DNA from: Egbenema bharatensis
GTDB lineage: Bacteria > Cyanobacteriota > Cyanobacteriia > Elainellales > Elainellaceae
Assembly (NCBI RefSeq): GCF_048077055.1
Contig: NZ_CP182236.1
Span: 4,216,001 to 4,280,000, forward strand
DNA: 64,000 bases
Reading direction: 5' to 3'
Below, piece after piece: positions 46,265 to 55,110 of this stretch. The number at the start of each line of letters is the position of its first letter. Positions within the stretch are counted from its first letter, which is position 1. Below the pieces are notes generated by a model. That model did not search any database. It had not been told where the DNA came from and saw nothing but the letters and a program-made list of their open reading frames with translations. The position numbers and the translations under genes are program-made.

Positions 46265-47479
46265 ATGGTTCGTCGGACTTTGAATCTACCTATGGATACT
46301 GTGTTCCCCCAATCAACGGCCCTTTCTACCTTGAAAAAACTGAGAGTGTTCCCTCGTCGGACGGTATCGATCGCCGCAGGGACAATGCTTTTCACCCTGG
46401 GCAGCCCACTACAGTCACCGTTGTCCCAGGCTGCGGATGCCTCCCTTCCCACTGCCCCTGCCCCATCGGTGCAGTTCCAACTTGCGCAATACCGACCTCG
46501 CAATCCAGTTCCAACCCAGCGATTGCCCCGTCAGGTTGGCGATCGGGTTCGCCAAGATGTGATCCAACGGACTGGGTTATCGCCTCAGTTTGTCAGGATT
46601 TCTCGCTATGAACGCCATACCTGGCCCGATGGTTGCCTGGGGTTGGCAGGGTCAAATGAGTTTTGCACCCAGGCCCTGGTGTCCGGTTGGCGTGTGCAAG
46701 TTTCTGACGGTTCTCACTGCTGGATCTATCGCACCGATCTGAGCGGGCAGAATATTCGCCTGGAGGGAGATCAAATTGTTGGCGATGAACCGATTTCCGA
46801 TGAGTTACCCCGTGCGCTGAGCGATCGCATCCTGCGGGTGGCCGCCGCCGACACCGGCATTTCGACCTCCCGCCTGCGCATCAGCGAAGCCCAACCTCGG
46901 GTCTGGAATGGCTGTTTGGGGCTTGATCCAGGGGATGGAGCCTGCACCCTGATTGCGATTTCTGGCTGGCAGGTGGTGGTATCCAGCAGCCAGGGAAGTT
47001 GGATCTACCATACGGACGGCAATGGAAATGACATTCGCCTCAACGAAACGGCCAGTATCAGGAGCCAAACTCTCGTCCCCCAATTGATCCGCGAGGATGC
47101 ATTGCCCGCCGTTCCCAGCCAAAATGTTGTATTTCGATCGATTCAGCAGGGTGGAATTGGCGGTTCAGTCAACGAAATCCGCTTGCTCAGGGATGGCCGG
47201 GTGGTGCAAATCATCAACGATCGCGGTAGCTTCACTCAGATTGAAATCAACCGGGTATCCCAACGACAAATTGCTGAATTTGAACAACTCCTGGAAGATG
47301 TGCGCTTTGGTAGCCTCGATCGCCTTGACTATGCAACCGCTCAAGGGGCAGATGGTTTTACGGTAACCCTCACCGGCCGCGCCAGTACCACGCGATACGC
47401 TGACATCACGCAGGATCAGTTACCATCGGCATTGCGACAAGTGATTCAAGCCTGGGATCAAATTGCCATCACAGGTTAG
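46265..47479 (+). CDS. Secreted protein with two internal repeats, function unknown
   Basis: The N-terminus contains a signal-like segment (TVSIAAGTMLFTLGSPLQS, then a run to SQA) and an Ala/Pro-rich linker. Two copies of one module follow: WPDGCLGLAGSNEFCTQALV...WIYRTD and VWNGCLGLDPGDGACTLIAI...WIYHTD, each with a conserved Cys pair. The C-terminal third (INDRGSFTQIEINRVSQRQI to ITG) is a separate domain. This layout is common in cyanobacterial secreted proteins of unknown role. The start could also be the Met at codon 10. Confidence 0.7.
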   Translation: MVRRTLNLPMDTVFPQSTALSTLKKLRVFPRRTVSIAAGTMLFTLGSPLQSPLSQAADASLPTAPAPSVQFQLAQYRPRNPVPTQRLPRQVGDRVRQDVIQRTGLSPQFVRISRYERHTWPDGCLGLAGSNEFCTQALVSGWRVQVSDGSHCWIYRTDLSGQNIRLEGDQIVGDEPISDELPRALSDRILRVAAADTGISTSRLRISEAQPRVWNGCLGLDPGDGACTLIAISGWQVVVSSSQGSWIYHTDGNGNDIRLNETASIRSQTLVPQLIREDALPAVPSQNVVFRSIQQGGIGGSVNEIRLLRDGRVVQIINDRGSFTQIEINRVSQRQIAEFEQLLEDVRFGSLDRLDYATAQGADGFTVTLTGRASTTRYADITQDQLPSALRQVIQAWDQIAITG

Positions 47480-47519
47480 AGTCACCGTCCCGACCTTACC
47501 CCAAGCTGACTCCACGCCG

Positions 47520-48581
47520 ATGTTAACAGACCATCAAGAACAGTTTGTCCAAGAACAGTTTGTCAGTGACAACAGCTCCGGCATTTGCCCGGAGGCTCTG
47601 GACTATTTGCTCAAGGCGAATCAGGGAAGTGCACCTGCCTATGGAAATGATATCTGGACTCAAAAAGCCGCTGACCATTTCCGAGAACTGTTTGAGATTG
47701 ACTGCGAAATTTTCTTCGTGTTTAACGGCACGGCAGCTAATTCTCTCGCGTTAGCCTCGCTGTGCCAGTCCTATCACAGCGTCATTTGCCATGAAACTGC
47801 CCATGTAGAAACCGATGAATGCGGTGCGCCGGAATTTGCCTCAAACGGCTCTAAATTGCTATTGGGTAAAGGGGAAAATGGCAAGTTGAGTGCAGAGTCT
47901 ATTGAGGCGATCGTCACTAAGCGCAATGATATTCACTACCCCAAACCGAAGGTCATCAGCCTCACCCAGGCCACGGAGGTGGGAACCCTGTATTCGATCG
48001 AAGAACTACTGGCGATTCAAGCAGTTGCTGAACAATATCACCTGAAAATTCACATGGATGGGGCCCGGTTTGCCAATGCGGTCGTTGCCATGAACAAAAG
48101 TCCAGCGGAACTGACCTGGAAAAGCGGGGTAGATGTGCTGTGCTTCTGCGGCACTAAAAATGGGATGGCCATGGGCGAAGCGATCATTTTCTTTAATCGT
48201 CAACTCGCTGAAGATTTCGACTATCGCTGCAAGCAAGCCGGACAGTTAGCTTCAAAAATGCGGTTTGTTTCCGCCCCCTGGCTGGGACTCCTGGAAACTG
48301 GAGCCTGGTTCAAAAATGCTGAACACGCTAACCGCTGTGCGGCTTATCTGGAGTCTCAACTGCTTGCCATCGACGGGATTGAGGTCATGTTTCCCAGACA
48401 AGCCAATGCGGTCTTCGTCAAGCTCCCCCCGGCGGCTATCCAAACCCTCTATGAGAAACAGTGGCAGTTTTATACCTTCATCGGAGCTGAAGGGGTACGG
48501 TTCATGTGTTCCTGGAACTCCACTCAGGCGCGAATTGATCAACTGGTGGCAGATGTGCGATCGGCGGTGCAAGGGCAATAG
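47520..48581 (+). CDS. ltaE: Low-specificity L-threonine aldolase family protein
   Basis: From ATG 47520 (MLTDHQEQFVQEQ) the protein has 353 residues of the beta-eliminating-lyase fold. Markers are FVSDNSSGICPEALDYLL, FVFNGTAANSLALA, CHETAHVETDECGAPEF, KIHMDGARFANAV and the PLP Lys in CFCGTKNGMAMGEA near residue 212. Such enzymes split threonine into glycine and acetaldehyde. The frame is open 19 codons further upstream, overlapping the previous gene, but the ATG at 47520 fits the family start. The tandem QEQFV is a small duplication. Confidence 0.88.
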   Translation: MLTDHQEQFVQEQFVSDNSSGICPEALDYLLKANQGSAPAYGNDIWTQKAADHFRELFEIDCEIFFVFNGTAANSLALASLCQSYHSVICHETAHVETDECGAPEFASNGSKLLLGKGENGKLSAESIEAIVTKRNDIHYPKPKVISLTQATEVGTLYSIEELLAIQAVAEQYHLKIHMDGARFANAVVAMNKSPAELTWKSGVDVLCFCGTKNGMAMGEAIIFFNRQLAEDFDYRCKQAGQLASKMRFVSAPWLGLLETGAWFKNAEHANRCAAYLESQLLAIDGIEVMFPRQANAVFVKLPPAAIQTLYEKQWQFYTFIGAEGVRFMCSWNSTQARIDQLVADVRSAVQGQ

Positions 48582-48607
48582 TGCGCGATTCCTGACCATT
48601 CCGGTCA

Positions 48608-49291
48608 TCACAATCCCGGTTTCATCTCCCTCAACGCCTCCAGATCCAACTGCATCAACTGCTCGTAGGCCCGATCGACCTTTCGTTGTCCTCGTAGAAA
48701 ACCTGTGTTGGCACCCGGACAAATGGACTGGAGCGTTTCAGCAGAGAAGCGATCGCGCAGTTTTCCTATGCTCTCAAGCTGTCTGCGCCAGTGGAAGGTT
48801 TTGGCAATGCGGAGGGGAACGGGTTCTCCCTGCTGATTGGGTAAAAGATGTCGTCCGGTGAACAAAATTCCACCCTGCTCCCGGTGATATAAACAGGCTG
48901 AACCCGGAGTATGGCCAGGAGTCCAGATCGCCTGGCTGGAAGGACTCAGGATAAACTCAAACTGAAAAGAAGTTACCGCTAATCCCGGCAAAAGATAGGC
49001 TTCCTGCTCCTGGATCAGCACCTCACAACCAAAGGCAGCCTGAATTTCCTTCACCCGGCCGATCGCCCCGCGATGGGTGAGAAACAGCCAGCGAATTCCG
49101 CCCTTTTCCTGCAAAAACTCCTGATTTTCAGCATCCCAGGCAGGACAGTCTACCAGGATATTCCCAGAGTTTTCTAAAATAAAGTAGGACGTACCTCCCA
49201 TCGTGTCTCGATTGGGTGGAAAGGCAAATACAGTGTCAGAAACGGGACGAGGGGATTTGGTAGAGCGATGCTGCATTTCGTTCGTGTTCAA
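48608..49291 (-). CDS. Metallo-beta-lactamase-fold protein with degenerate metal site
   Basis: The fold is recognisable: GGTSYFILENSGNILVDCPA, RWLFLTHRGAIGRVKEIQ, WTPGHTPGSACLY and GILFTGRHLLP. In active members the second block is THxHxDH and the last is TGD; here it is THRGAIG and TGR. Most metal ligands are missing, so hydrolase activity is doubtful. Cyanobacteria have orthologues of this kind. It is convergent with the threonine aldolase gene, 27 bases apart. Confidence 0.75.
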   Translation of the reverse strand: MNTNEMQHRSTKSPRPVSDTVFAFPPNRDTMGGTSYFILENSGNILVDCPAWDAENQEFLQEKGGIRWLFLTHRGAIGRVKEIQAAFGCEVLIQEQEAYLLPGLAVTSFQFEFILSPSSQAIWTPGHTPGSACLYHREQGGILFTGRHLLPNQQGEPVPLRIAKTFHWRRQLESIGKLRDRFSAETLQSICPGANTGFLRGQRKVDRAYEQLMQLDLEALREMKPGL

Positions 49292-49437
49292 GAAGTTCAG
49301 CAGAGGAATGAGGCGGTATCCTGGAGATCTGCGATCGAGTCGCCTGCCTATATTAATGATTTTTAATGATTTTTAATTACGACCCTTTAATCACTGCCCG
49401 TCCAATGTTGGTTAGCTAACCTGATGAGATCCACCGC

Positions 49438-50928
49438 ATGAATTGGTTTATTCTCCTGATACTGGGAATCCTAACCTACTTCTTCTACTTAATCGTGGAA
49501 CGAAGTGTAGCACACATTACGAAGACTCCTGTCTGGATGCTCTGGTTAGCGACAACACTACCGGCCTTTGTCTGGGCTGGCTGGATTGTGGTGAACGGCG
49601 ATGCCCGAATTCCACTGTTGCTGTTGGCAGGTTCCTTCCTGGTCAGTTCCATCCTGTACTGGTTTCTCGTCCAACGCGGGCGGGTGACTCAACCCAACTC
49701 TACTAACAACTCTCAACCTAAACAAGATGTTGTAAACGCCGTGACTGAACGACAACGGACGCTTCGCTCGCTCAATCAAGAGGAAGAAGCGAATTTACAA
49801 AACTGTTTTCCCTGGTCTGTTTTTTACTTACAAAATATAGAACACCGTTCCCAAGCCCTGATTTGTCGGGGGCAGCTCAGAACCTCGCCGGACGTGGCCT
49901 ACAACACGATCCGAGACAACATTGAGTCCCACTTCAGCGATCGATTCCTGGTGGTTTTTCAAGAAGGGTTGAACGGTAAACCTTTTTTTGTCTTAGTCCC
50001 AAATCCGCGTTCCAACGGGGTGAATGCCCATCGCGCCGAGCAACGGACATTGAATCCTGCCCTGGCGATCGGATTGTTGGTGCTCACCCTGCTCACAACT
50101 ACCCTGGCTGGGGCAATGCTGCTCAGTGAGGGGGGGCGAGAATTGCCTCAGGACATTTCAACCCTGTTGACTGGCTTACCCTACGCGCTAGCCCTGATGG
50201 CCGTGCTGGGAACCCACGAACTGGCCCACTTCCTGGCTGCCTGTCGCTATCGGGTGCGGGCGACTTTGCCCTACTTCATTCCTGTTCCCCCGGCGGGCAT
50301 CTTCCCCTTTGGGACGTTCGGAGCCTTTATTCAGTTGCGGTCTCCCCTTCCTAACCGTAAGGCCTTATTTGATGTCGGCATTGCAGGCCCGCTGGCAGGG
50401 TTTATTGTCACCGTACCTGTGCTGTTTTGGGGGTTGTCTAACTCTGAGGTGGTGAGTTTAACTGAACAATCAGGTATTCTCAATTTTGATTCGTTTCAGC
50501 CGACGGCCTCCCTACTGATTGCGGTGCTGAGTAAGTTGGCCCTGGGGAGCACGTTGACCGTCAATCAGGCCCTCCGGCTCCATCCAGTGGCGATCGCAGG
50601 CTGTCTGGGGTTAATCATTACTGCGCTGAACCTGATGCCCGTTGGTCAATTAGATGGTGGGCATATTGTTCATGCCATGTTTGGCCAGCGTACCGGGGCC
50701 CTGATCGGTCAGGTGGCTCGTCTGTTAGTCCTGGCGTTGTCCTTTGTCCAGCGAGAGCTTTTACTGTGGGCCTTACTGCTGTTCATTATGCCCTTAGCCG
50801 ATGAGCCAGCCCTCAACGATGTGACTGAGTTAGACAACGGGCGGGATTTTCTGGGGCTACTGGCCCTTGGGATATTGGTGGCCATCATTCTCCCTGCACC
50901 GCCCCCCTTGACACAGGCTTTCTTTTAA
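49438..50928 (+). CDS. EGY-type site-2 protease (M50 family)
   Basis: The 496-residue membrane protein has two N-terminal membrane segments and a soluble region (75-200). A multi-span M50 core follows: LGTHELAHFLAACRY with the zinc-binding HExxH at 260-264, PAGIFPFGTFGAFIQLRSPL, and the third ligand in MPVGQLDGGHIVHAMFG near 404. This matches plastid and cyanobacterial EGY proteases, which cut within the membrane. ATG 49438 opens directly with the first membrane helix. The substrate is unknown. Confidence 0.88.
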   Translation: MNWFILLILGILTYFFYLIVERSVAHITKTPVWMLWLATTLPAFVWAGWIVVNGDARIPLLLLAGSFLVSSILYWFLVQRGRVTQPNSTNNSQPKQDVVNAVTERQRTLRSLNQEEEANLQNCFPWSVFYLQNIEHRSQALICRGQLRTSPDVAYNTIRDNIESHFSDRFLVVFQEGLNGKPFFVLVPNPRSNGVNAHRAEQRTLNPALAIGLLVLTLLTTTLAGAMLLSEGGRELPQDISTLLTGLPYALALMAVLGTHELAHFLAACRYRVRATLPYFIPVPPAGIFPFGTFGAFIQLRSPLPNRKALFDVGIAGPLAGFIVTVPVLFWGLSNSEVVSLTEQSGILNFDSFQPTASLLIAVLSKLALGSTLTVNQALRLHPVAIAGCLGLIITALNLMPVGQLDGGHIVHAMFGQRTGALIGQVARLLVLALSFVQRELLLWALLLFIMPLADEPALNDVTELDNGRDFLGLLALGILVAIILPAPPPLTQAFF

Positions 50929-51088
50929 TTTTGGATTTTTGCTGTTCAGTTGAACCCATTCCCCATTCCTCTGATAACATCAAGTTTTGCTACGCAGGGC
51001 TTGATTTGTTTGTTTTTCCCCTAGCATCATGCCAAACGGTATTTAGCAAACCCGTACTCAGCAAACCCGTACTCAGCAAGAACTAGCA

Positions 51089-51727
51089 ATGACCCAGGAC
51101 GTTAAACAATGGTTGACGGAAATTAAGCTGTTGCAGCAAAAGGTGGCCGATGCCCAGCAGGAACGGGAGGAAGCCTATGCCAGTGCAGCGAATTGGCGAA
51201 ACCTTTATGAAACCGAAGCAAAACAGCGACGGGCTGAGGTTAATTTAGCCCAACAAACGATCGAATCCCTCACTGCTAAACTGCAAGAGCTGCAAACCTT
51301 GCCCAGTTCCGAACCTCAGGGGGAAGTTGTCGAAACGATCCAGGCAGAGGTGGAACAGTTGCAGGATGTAGAGGCATTAAAGGAATTCCTGATCCGGGCC
51401 CTGTCCGAATGCGATCGGCTGACCCGTGCCCTCACCGCAGAGCAGTTGTCCCATGCTCAGACACGGAAGGAGTTGACCTCTGCCCTCGGAGACACCATGG
51501 ATTTGCTGACCAGGGAACGGGGAGGACGACAGGCAAACGGTAATGGAATGGGTAACGGCAATTCTGGTCAGGCGAAGGGCAACGCTGTTCTGTCTGCAAG
51601 CGTACCAACTCCATCCGCCATGAGCCAGTCCACTTCGATAGAAGCGACAGATGGTTCAGCCTTACCCTCCCTATCCAATTCCTCGGAGGTTAGAATCCCA
51701 TCACTTGAGCTACCGCAGTTTGATTAG
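51089..51727 (+). CDS. Coiled-coil cyanobacterial protein, function unknown
   Basis: The 212-residue protein starts MTQDVKQWLTEIKLLQQKV. It is almost entirely coiled coil to residue 145 (heptads rich in Gln, Glu, Ala and Leu), followed by a Gly/Asn-rich linker (GNGMGNGNSGQAKGN) and a Ser-rich tail. It resembles conserved cyanobacterial proteins without known function. A 15-bp unit AGCAAACCCGTACTC is tandemly repeated just upstream (51044-51076). The 3' end overlaps the convergent thrC gene by 38 bases. Confidence 0.72.
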   Translation: MTQDVKQWLTEIKLLQQKVADAQQEREEAYASAANWRNLYETEAKQRRAEVNLAQQTIESLTAKLQELQTLPSSEPQGEVVETIQAEVEQLQDVEALKEFLIRALSECDRLTRALTAEQLSHAQTRKELTSALGDTMDLLTRERGGRQANGNGMGNGNSGQAKGNAVLSASVPTPSAMSQSTSIEATDGSALPSLSNSSEVRIPSLELPQFD

Positions 51728-52799
51728 GCTCAATCCCCGTCTTGAATTGATTCTGGCAGTGGTTGATGGCGGTATCCGGATCCTTCAAGCCATTGCCCGT
51801 CAACACGCAGACAATCTTTGCTCCGACCGGAACCCGATCCTTCACTTTCAACAGCCCGGCAACGGAGGCCGCGCTCGCGGGTTCGCAAAAAATCCCCTCT
51901 TGGGATGCCAACAGTCGATAGGCATCTAAAATTTCTGTATCCGTGACCGCATTAAATTCCCCCTGACTAGCATCCCTGACGGCAACCGCCTGATGCCAGC
52001 TAGCAGGATTGCCAATCCGAATCGCGGTCGCGATCGTATCTGGATGCTCCACGGGCTGTCCCGATACCAGCGGAGAGGCTCCCAACGCCTGAAAGCCCAT
52101 CATTTTAGGCAGGCGCGTACTCCGTCCTTCCTGGTGATATTGGCAAAAGCCCATCCAGTACGCCGTGATATTGCCCGCATTGCCCACCGGAATACATAAC
52201 CAGTCTGGGGCATCTCCCAGGACATCCACCACCTCAAAGGCAGCCGTTTTCTGTCCCTCCAAGCGATAGGGATTGACTGAATTCACCAGCGTCACGGGGT
52301 AATGATCGGCCATTTCGCGGACGATCGCCAGTGCCCGGTCAAAATTTCCCTTAATTGCCAGCACTTCTGCACCATAAAGCAACGCCTGAGCCAGCTTACC
52401 CAGGGCCACGTAGCCATCCGGAATTAGCACATAGGACTGCATTCCAGCCCGGCGGGCATAGGCCGCAGCCGCAGCCGAGGTATTGCCTGTACTGGCACAA
52501 ATTACCACCTCTGCGCCGTCTTCCTTCGCTTTGGACACGGCCATCGTCATACCCCGGTCTTTGAAGCTTCCGGTCGGATTCAACCCATCGTACTTGACCC
52601 AAACCTGGACTTGCTTCCCAATGACCGCAGCGATCGACGGAACCGGAATCAACGGCGTGTTGCCTTCGTGGAGGGTGATCACGGGGGTGCGATCGGTAAC
52701 GGGCAGATAGGGGCGATAGGCTTCAATCAGTCCTCGCCATCCATTTTGGTGAGGCACGTCTGAGGCTGGGCGATTGGTGGATGAAAGGCTAAGTGTCAC
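51690..52799 (-). CDS. thrC: Threonine synthase
   Basis: The 369-residue PLP enzyme converts O-phospho-homoserine to threonine. Signatures are LHEGNTPLIPVPSI, YDGLNPTGSFKDRGMTMAV with the PLP Lys near 79, ICASTGNTSAAAAAYA, PVGNAGNITAYWMG and CVLTGNGLKDPD. Length is normal for the bacterial class. It ends with an overlap of 38 bases with the convergent coiled-coil gene, so the two transcripts may interfere. Confidence 0.93.
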   Translation of the reverse strand: MTLSLSSTNRPASDVPHQNGWRGLIEAYRPYLPVTDRTPVITLHEGNTPLIPVPSIAAVIGKQVQVWVKYDGLNPTGSFKDRGMTMAVSKAKEDGAEVVICASTGNTSAAAAAYARRAGMQSYVLIPDGYVALGKLAQALLYGAEVLAIKGNFDRALAIVREMADHYPVTLVNSVNPYRLEGQKTAAFEVVDVLGDAPDWLCIPVGNAGNITAYWMGFCQYHQEGRSTRLPKMMGFQALGASPLVSGQPVEHPDTIATAIRIGNPASWHQAVAVRDASQGEFNAVTDTEILDAYRLLASQEGIFCEPASAASVAGLLKVKDRVPVGAKIVCVLTGNGLKDPDTAINHCQNQFKTGIEPNQTAVAQVMGF

Positions 52800-52896
52800 A
52801 GTAATTTGAACCGTCGGTCAATAAAGGAGGTCTATCAATCCAGTCAAATGAACCGAACATGCAAAATTGACTGGCCTTTTTCAGTTTATCTTGATG

Positions 52897-53889
52897 CTAG
52901 CGTCCATGAACTAACAAAACGGACTTCACCGGACGCACAATTCGATCGCCTTCCGCGTTAACTCGCCCGTAGAAGATTTCTCCCTGGACTGCCTGCCCAC
53001 GGTAGTACAAGCCAGAAGAGCTACCTCCATCTAAATTCATGGCGGCCGTTGCTCCTAAGATACCCATAAAGTTGGCTAATTCTGGCAACGTCATGCCGGA
53101 GTCCGTCGGGGATTCTGACTGTTGGGCCGCCATCACCAGCAAAATTTCTCCAGAATCGGTCAAGCCGATCGCAGTTCTGGCGTTGGGTTGACGGCTGCCA
53201 ATCGCATCGCGCACAAATTCCCCCTCCACAATTTCAGCGAAGGCTTCTTCCACCAGGGTTAGCTGGGGCAACAGGCGCGGCCCGGCTCCCAGGCTAGAAA
53301 TCAGCTGACATCCCTCAGGTATGGGATCCTGATGGGCTGTAATGTCGTATTGAATCAAGGCACCACACTGATACTGGCGGAACTCACTGCGATTCAGGAT
53401 GCGATCGAGGTAGGTCGTTAAGTCCGGGTTGGTGATCAGGCGATCGTTTTCTGTTGGATCGGCAACCCATTCGCCCTGGATCACGACATGAGAAGTGGTG
53501 AGTTGATTGGCTGGATCAAAGAAACCGCCATTCACCCCCGCGATCGCCCCAGTAGACTGAGCAAACCCCTCCAACGGCTGTAACTCTTCGGAAACCGCAG
53601 GGGTGACAACAAAATGCTCCGTGGGCACCCGCAATACGTGCACCGTACTCCGCGCCAGTTCATAGGTTTCATACGCTACGGATGGAGTCAGCGGTTGGGA
53701 CAGCAGTTCTGAGGCAGACAGTCCTGTAGCAAGGGGAGGGAAGAATTCTGTTGGTTCTGATTTGCTCAGCTCTGGTTTCGTCAGTTCTAATACTGTTGAA
53801 ACAGCGGTAAAGGGCTGGGTTGGGGCGGGAACGATCGCCAGCAGCACTCCAACGCAAAAAATCAAACCCATCAAACGAAAGCGATTCAC
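52897..53889 (-). CDS. Phosphodiester glycosidase (NAGPA/DUF2233) family secreted protein
   Basis: The 330-residue protein has an N-terminal signal segment (RLMGLIFCVGVLLAIVPAPT). The NAGPA-type domain shows GAIAGVNGGFFDPANQLTTS, SRQPNARTAIGLTDSGEILL and the hallmark ATAAMNLDGGSSSGLYYRG. Family members cleave phosphodiester-linked sugars outside the cell or in the periplasm. It starts with GTG in a GTGA overlap with the stop of the gene at 53886-54179, so the two are translationally coupled. Confidence 0.85.
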   Translation of the reverse strand: MNRFRLMGLIFCVGVLLAIVPAPTQPFTAVSTVLELTKPELSKSEPTEFFPPLATGLSASELLSQPLTPSVAYETYELARSTVHVLRVPTEHFVVTPAVSEELQPLEGFAQSTGAIAGVNGGFFDPANQLTTSHVVIQGEWVADPTENDRLITNPDLTTYLDRILNRSEFRQYQCGALIQYDITAHQDPIPEGCQLISSLGAGPRLLPQLTLVEEAFAEIVEGEFVRDAIGSRQPNARTAIGLTDSGEILLVMAAQQSESPTDSGMTLPELANFMGILGATAAMNLDGGSSSGLYYRGQAVQGEIFYGRVNAEGDRIVRPVKSVLLVHGR

Positions 53890-54179
53890 GGTTTTGCCAG
53901 TTCTTGTAGGAGATCAGCAAGCCTGGGACTTCGCAGGCTAACCCACATACTATACTCGGTTCGGGAAACCGTGACGAGCACACTATCGTATCGCGCCACT
54001 ATACAGGCCGAGCGGTAGAGCGGCATCCGGTCAGAGGCGGAGACGGTTTTGAGTCGATAAAATAGCTCATTTTGGTATAGCAACCCATCCTGAATTTGAT
54101 GGTTAAACCAAAACTTAAAAGAATGATAGTTTCCTTCGGTAAGAAGAGTGGGTAACACGGGAGGAATTATAGAAAGCAA
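53886..54179 (-). CDS. Small unknown protein coupled to the phosphodiester glycosidase gene
   Basis: The 97-residue frame reads YQNELFYRLKTVSASDRMPL and then TEYSMWVSLRSPRLADLLQE. I recognise it only as similar in style to small cyanobacterial hypothetical proteins. The four-base GTGA overlap with the next gene supports translation. The true start may be internal, for example around FKFWFNHQ. Confidence 0.55.
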   Translation of the reverse strand: MLSIIPPVLPTLLTEGNYHSFKFWFNHQIQDGLLYQNELFYRLKTVSASDRMPLYRSACIVARYDSVLVTVSRTEYSMWVSLRSPRLADLLQELAKP

Positions 54180-54446
54180 AGGGGTAGTAACAAAAGTAAC
54201 GATCGAGTCTGAACCGTTGGCGGGACAAACAGAGATACAACTTGAAGCAGAAGGGAAATTTCAGCCTACTCTCTATTCAGGTTTCATGCTGAGCAAAAGG
54301 GTTGCATCAGGTCTCTATTTTCCCAGTATAACCACGGAAGTTCGGAATGCCAGCCTCTCCGGCGTGCTTTCAGCAATTCGGCGGAAATGATCTACGATGA
54401 ATCCGCTGTTTTATAGCTGTAGTCACAGTAGTTAGGACAAATTTAG

Positions 54447-54479
54447 AGGTAAAAGCCCCGCAGCGCGGGGCTTTTACCT
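54447..54479. terminator. Perfect 15-bp hairpin, probable bidirectional terminator
   Basis: AGGTAAAAGCCCCGC pairs completely with GCGGGGCTTTTACCT across an AGC loop. The GC-rich core followed by a T-run on either strand is the classical intrinsic terminator shape. Confidence 0.75.
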
Positions 54480-54548
54480 TCCTAATCTCAGTGCGTAGCA
54501 CTATAACGTTGGCTGACTGGCTCGATCGAGAGGGTTCAAACAAAAAAA

Positions 54549-54570
54549 GGTTCAGCGACTTAGCTGAACC
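54549..54570 (-). terminator. Intrinsic terminator for the minus-strand genes at 54661
   Basis: GGTTCAGC and GCTGAACC form an 8-bp stem with a six-base loop. On the minus strand it is followed by seven T. It lies about 90 bases behind the stop of the gene at 54661. Confidence 0.8.
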
Positions 54571-54660
54571 AAGGTGAGGATTATTTCAGGTTTTTGCATA
54601 TACCGGAACTTTTTTAAGGGGGATTCGGGGGAATCTAAACAGATTTGCGATCGACTGCGC

Positions 54661-55032
54661 CTAGATAAACGAGTCCAGATCCAGTGCCTTTGAACCGCCC
54701 TTTTCCAACTGAATCAAAATCTTACCCAACTGAGACCAGACCAATAGAGCCGTCAAAAGCGTTAAAGGGATAGCAATGACATAGGCAATCTTGGGAGGAA
54801 ACCCAAAAATCTGCACTCCGGATGCCAGAAAGACGCAGACTCCAGCACAGATGCCCAGAAACGGTAACCGTAGGGTCAGACCATGCAAATTAGCCAGGGT
54901 GCGAGTCGATCGATTGTTTGACCATTCCTGCACCGCCTGCCTGAGGGTGGCATCAAATGCAAGTCCAGACGTAATACCAGCGAGTAGACCAGCAATCAGT
55001 AAAAAATACGGTGGATTATAGTAGTAGGGCAC
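54661..55032 (-). CDS. Small membrane protein, conserved in cyanobacteria
   Basis: The 123-residue protein starts MPYYYNPPYFLLIAGLLAGI and has three or four membrane segments (8-27, 52-72, 78-98), with a soluble loop containing EWSNNRSTRTLANLHG. I know no function. It follows the ABC1 kinase gene by about 80 bases in the same direction and may share its transcript; the terminator at 54549 closes the unit. Confidence 0.65.
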   Translation of the reverse strand: MPYYYNPPYFLLIAGLLAGITSGLAFDATLRQAVQEWSNNRSTRTLANLHGLTLRLPFLGICAGVCVFLASGVQIFGFPPKIAYVIAIPLTLLTALLVWSQLGKILIQLEKGGSKALDLDSFI

Positions 55033-55110
55033 TTATCGCTCCTTGAGTAAGGGGTGAGTCAGGGGGACAACTAAAATCAATTCCTTGGTTTCAACCCTCT
55101 GCCTTCAACC

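Larger units (their letters stand above)
54180..54660. other. Intergenic region with two hairpins
   Basis: No gene is supported; an 80-codon plus-strand frame (54148-54390) has no ribosome site and no recognisable sequence. The two strong hairpins are listed separately. Confidence 0.55.

Noticed and set aside
54148..54390. 80-codon plus-strand frame beside the small coupled gene
   Set aside because: No ribosome site, no similarity I can recognise, and it overlaps the start of a better supported minus-strand gene.
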